From Pomphorhynchus laevis (Eukaryota > Acanthocephala > Palaeacanthocephala > Echinorhynchida > Pomphorhynchidae), in the NCBI GenBank assembly GCA_012934845.2, contig WNNJ02002490.1, forward strand, positions 124,001 to 188,000: DNA of 64,000 nucleotides, written 5' to 3'. Within the stretch, counting starts at the first letter, position 1; every line of letters begins with the position of its first letter. Of this stretch, positions 60,801 through 64,000 are shown one piece after another. The position numbers were made by a program, and so were the translations under genes. The notes beneath the pieces were generated by a model. That model had not been told where the DNA came from, made no database searches, and was given only the letters and a program-made list of their open reading frames with translations.

Positions 60801-63800
60801 AATATAACGGACATAGATATAACGGACATAAATATAACGGACATAAATATAACGGACATAAATATAACGGACATAAATATAACGGACATAAATATAACGG
60901 ACGTAAATATAACGGACATAAATATAACGGACATAAATATAACGGACATAAATATAACGGACAAATATATAACGGACATAAATATAACAGACATAAATAT
61001 AACGGACATAAATATAACGGACATAAATATTACGGACATAGATATAACGGACATAAATATAACGGACATAAATATAACGGACATAAATATAACGGATATA
61101 AATATAACGGACATAAATATAACGGATATAAATATAACGGACATAAATATAACGGACATAAATATAACGGACATAAATATAAGGGATATAAATATAACGG
61201 ACATAAATATAACAGACATAAATATAACGGACATAAAAATAACGGACATAAATATGACGGACAAAAATATGACGGATATAAATATAACGGACATACATAT
61301 AACGGACATAAATATAACGGACATAAATATAACGGATATAAATATAACGGACATAAATATAACGGATATAAATATAACGGACATACATATAACGGACATA
61401 AATATAACGGACATAAATATAACGAACATAAATATAACGAACAAATATATAACGAACATAAATCTAACGGACATAAATATAACGGACATAAATATAACGG
61501 ACATAAATATAACGACATAAATATAACGGACATAATATAACGGACATAAATATAACGGACATAAATATAACGGACATAAATATAACGGACATAAATATAA
61601 CGGACATAAATATAACGGACATAAATATAACGGATATAAATATAACGGACATAAATATAACGGACATAAATATAACGGACATAAATATAACGGACGTAAA
61701 TATAACGGATATAAATATAACGGACATTAATATAACGGACACAAATATAACGGACATAAATATAACGGACATAAATAGCACGGATATAAATATAGCCGAC
61801 ATAAATATAACGGGCATTAATATAACGGATATAAATATAGCCGACATAAATATAACGGACATAAATACAACGGATATAAATATAACGTACACAAATATAA
61901 CGGACATAAATATAACGGACATATATATAAGGGACAAAAATATAACGGACATAAATATAACGGACATAAATATAACGGACATAAATATAACGGACATAAA
62001 TATAACGAACATAAATATAACGAACATAAATATAACGAACATAAATATAACGGACATAAATATAACGGACATAAATATAACGGACATAAATATAACGGAC
62101 ATAAATATAACGGACATAAATATAACGGACATAAATATAACGGACATAAATATAACGGACATAAATATAAGGGATATAAATATAACGGACATAAATATAA
62201 CAGACATAAATATAACGGACATAAAAATAACGGACATAAATATGACGGACAAAAATATGACGGATATAAATATAACGGACATACATATAACGGACATAAA
62301 TATAACGGACATAAATATAACGGATATAAATATAACGGACATAAATATAACGGATATAAATATAACGGACATACATATAACGGACATAAATATAACGGAC
62401 ATAAATATAACGAACATAAATATAACGAACAAATATATAACGAACATAAATCTAACGGACATAAATATAACGGACATAAATATAACGGACATAAATATAA
62501 CGGACATAAATATAACGGACATAAATATAACGGACATAAATATAACGGACATAAATATAACGGACATAAATATAATGGACATAAATAAACCGGATATAAA
62601 TATAGCCGACATAAATATAACAGGCATAAATATAACGGATATAAATATAGCCGACATAAATATAACGGACATCAATATAATGGATATAAATATAACGGAT
62701 ATAAATAAGACGGATATAAATATAGCCGACAAAAATATATCGGACACAAATAAAACGGACATAAATATAACGGACATAAATATAACGGACATAAATATAA
62801 CGGATATAAATATAGCCGATAAAAATATAACGGACATAAATATAACGGATATAAATATAACGAACATACATATAACGGACATAAATATAGACGACATAAA
62901 TATAACGGACACAAATATAACGGACATAAATATAACGGGCATAAATATAATGAACATAAATATTACGGACATAAATATAACGAACATAAACATAACGGAC
63001 ACAGATATAACGAACATACATATAACAGACATAAATATAACGGATATAAATATAACGGACATACATATAACGGACATAAATATAACGGACATAAATATAA
63101 CGGATATAAATATAACGGACATAAATATAACGGATATAAATATAACGGACATAAATATAACGGACATACATATAACGGACATAAATATAACGGACATAAA
63201 TATAACGGATATAAATATAACGGACATAAATATAACGGATATAAATATAGCCGACATAAATATAACGGACATAAATATAACGGATATAAATATAACGGAC
63301 ATAAATATAACGGATATAAATATAACGGACATAAATATAACGGATATAAATATAACGGACATAAATATAACGGACATAAATATAACGGACATAAATATAA
63401 TGGACATAAATATAACGGATATAAATATAACGGACATACATATAACGGACATAAATATAACGGACATAAATATAACGGACATAAATATAACGGATATAAA
63501 TATAACGGGCATAAATATAACGGATATAAATATAGCCGACATAAATATAACGGACATAAATATAACGGATATAAATATAGCCGACATAAATATAACGGAC
63601 ATAAATATAACGGATATAAATATAACGGACATAAATATAACGGATATAAATATAACGGACACACATATAACGGACATAAATATAACGGATATAAATATAA
63701 CGGACATAAATATAACGGACATAAATATAACGGACATAAATATAACGGACATAAATATAACGGACATAAATATAACGGACACACATATAACGGACATAAA

Positions 63801-64000
63801 TATAACGGACATACATATAACGAACATAAATATAATGGACATAAATATAACGGATATAAATATAACGGACATACATATAACGGACATAAATATAACGGAT
63901 ATAAATATAACGGACATACATATAACGGACATAAATATAACGGACATAAATATAACGGATATAAATATAGCCGACATAAACATCACGGACACAAATATGA
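54863..64000. repeat. 15-bp satellite ATAAATATAACGGAC, about 600 copies
   Basis: Runs to the window edge. Common variants: GATATAAATATAACG, GACATACATATAACG and GATATAAATATAGCC. Larger copies exist: a lead with GGAAAAACAAAAAGGATAAA at 54865 recurs at 55170 (offset 305 bp); a non-repeat insert TTTTAATTTTT-AAATTTAAATG at 59133 recurs at 60153 (offset 1020 bp, 68 units); 61173-61480 recurs near 62161. Because 15 is a multiple of 3, the minus strand is open in all three frames (VRYIY, SVIFM and PLYLC repeats) and the plus strand in one (INITD). The long frames up to 1161 codons are by-products of the repeat. Confidence 0.97.

Noticed and set aside
54812-63992. Very long open frames (up to 1161 codons) of SVIFM, VRYIY, PLYLC and INITD repeats
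   Set aside because: They are forced by a stop-free 15-bp unit; all three minus-strand frames are open at once, with no splice, start or codon signature of a gene.

Overview
The window is AT-rich nuclear DNA of a metazoan. Recognisable animal genes are broken by very short introns (33 to 73 bp is common), and the spaces between them are filled with decayed retroelements and long tandem arrays. I cannot place the species. SEC61G, LENG1, an MSH4-type MutS gene and a MICU-type EF-hand gene point to an invertebrate; the short introns and Penelope-like elements fit several invertebrate phyla. Host DNA is very AT-rich, while the longer LINE insertions are visibly richer in GC.

Layout. 1-1.75 kb: 3' part of an RTE-type LINE with an unbroken reading frame. 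2.1-3.45 kb: a back-to-back pair of Penelope-type terminal repeats carrying hammerhead ribozymes, beside (TA)n tracts. 3.5-7.2 kb: a broken two-ORF LINE with gag-type zinc knuckles and a TAATG stop-start overlap. 7.8-8.2 kb: a Ty3/Gypsy gag fossil. 9.4-13.5 kb: an 83-bp satellite. 13.9-19.6 kb: two almost identical copies of SEC61G in a segmental duplication 4.9 kb apart. 21-23 kb: AT-rich duplications and a large inverted repeat with hammerhead-like cores. 24.1-26.8 kb: a long reading frame without introns made of about 19 copies of a Cys-x6-Tyr/Phe-x6-Cys module, which I do not recognise. 28.9-29.7 kb: LENG1. 32.2-38.6 kb: a MICU2/3-like gene (minus strand) with a Penelope fragment in an intron. 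39-43 kb: an unassigned LINE with a second LINE inserted in it. 44-46.3 kb: Penelope-like reverse transcriptase remnants. 46.9-54.5 kb: an MSH4-like gene (minus strand). 54.9 kb to the end: about 9 kb of a 15-bp satellite that keeps four reading frames open and so yields many very long false ORFs.

The host genes are unrelated housekeeping or meiotic genes and form no pathway. The strongest leads are the Cys-Tyr-Cys repeat protein, the several hammerhead ribozyme lineages tied to Penelope-type repeats, and the duplicated SEC61G. An AT-rich dispersed repeat family also lies next to Penelope fragments more than once. All gene names rest on reading the translations against remembered family sequences; no search was run.
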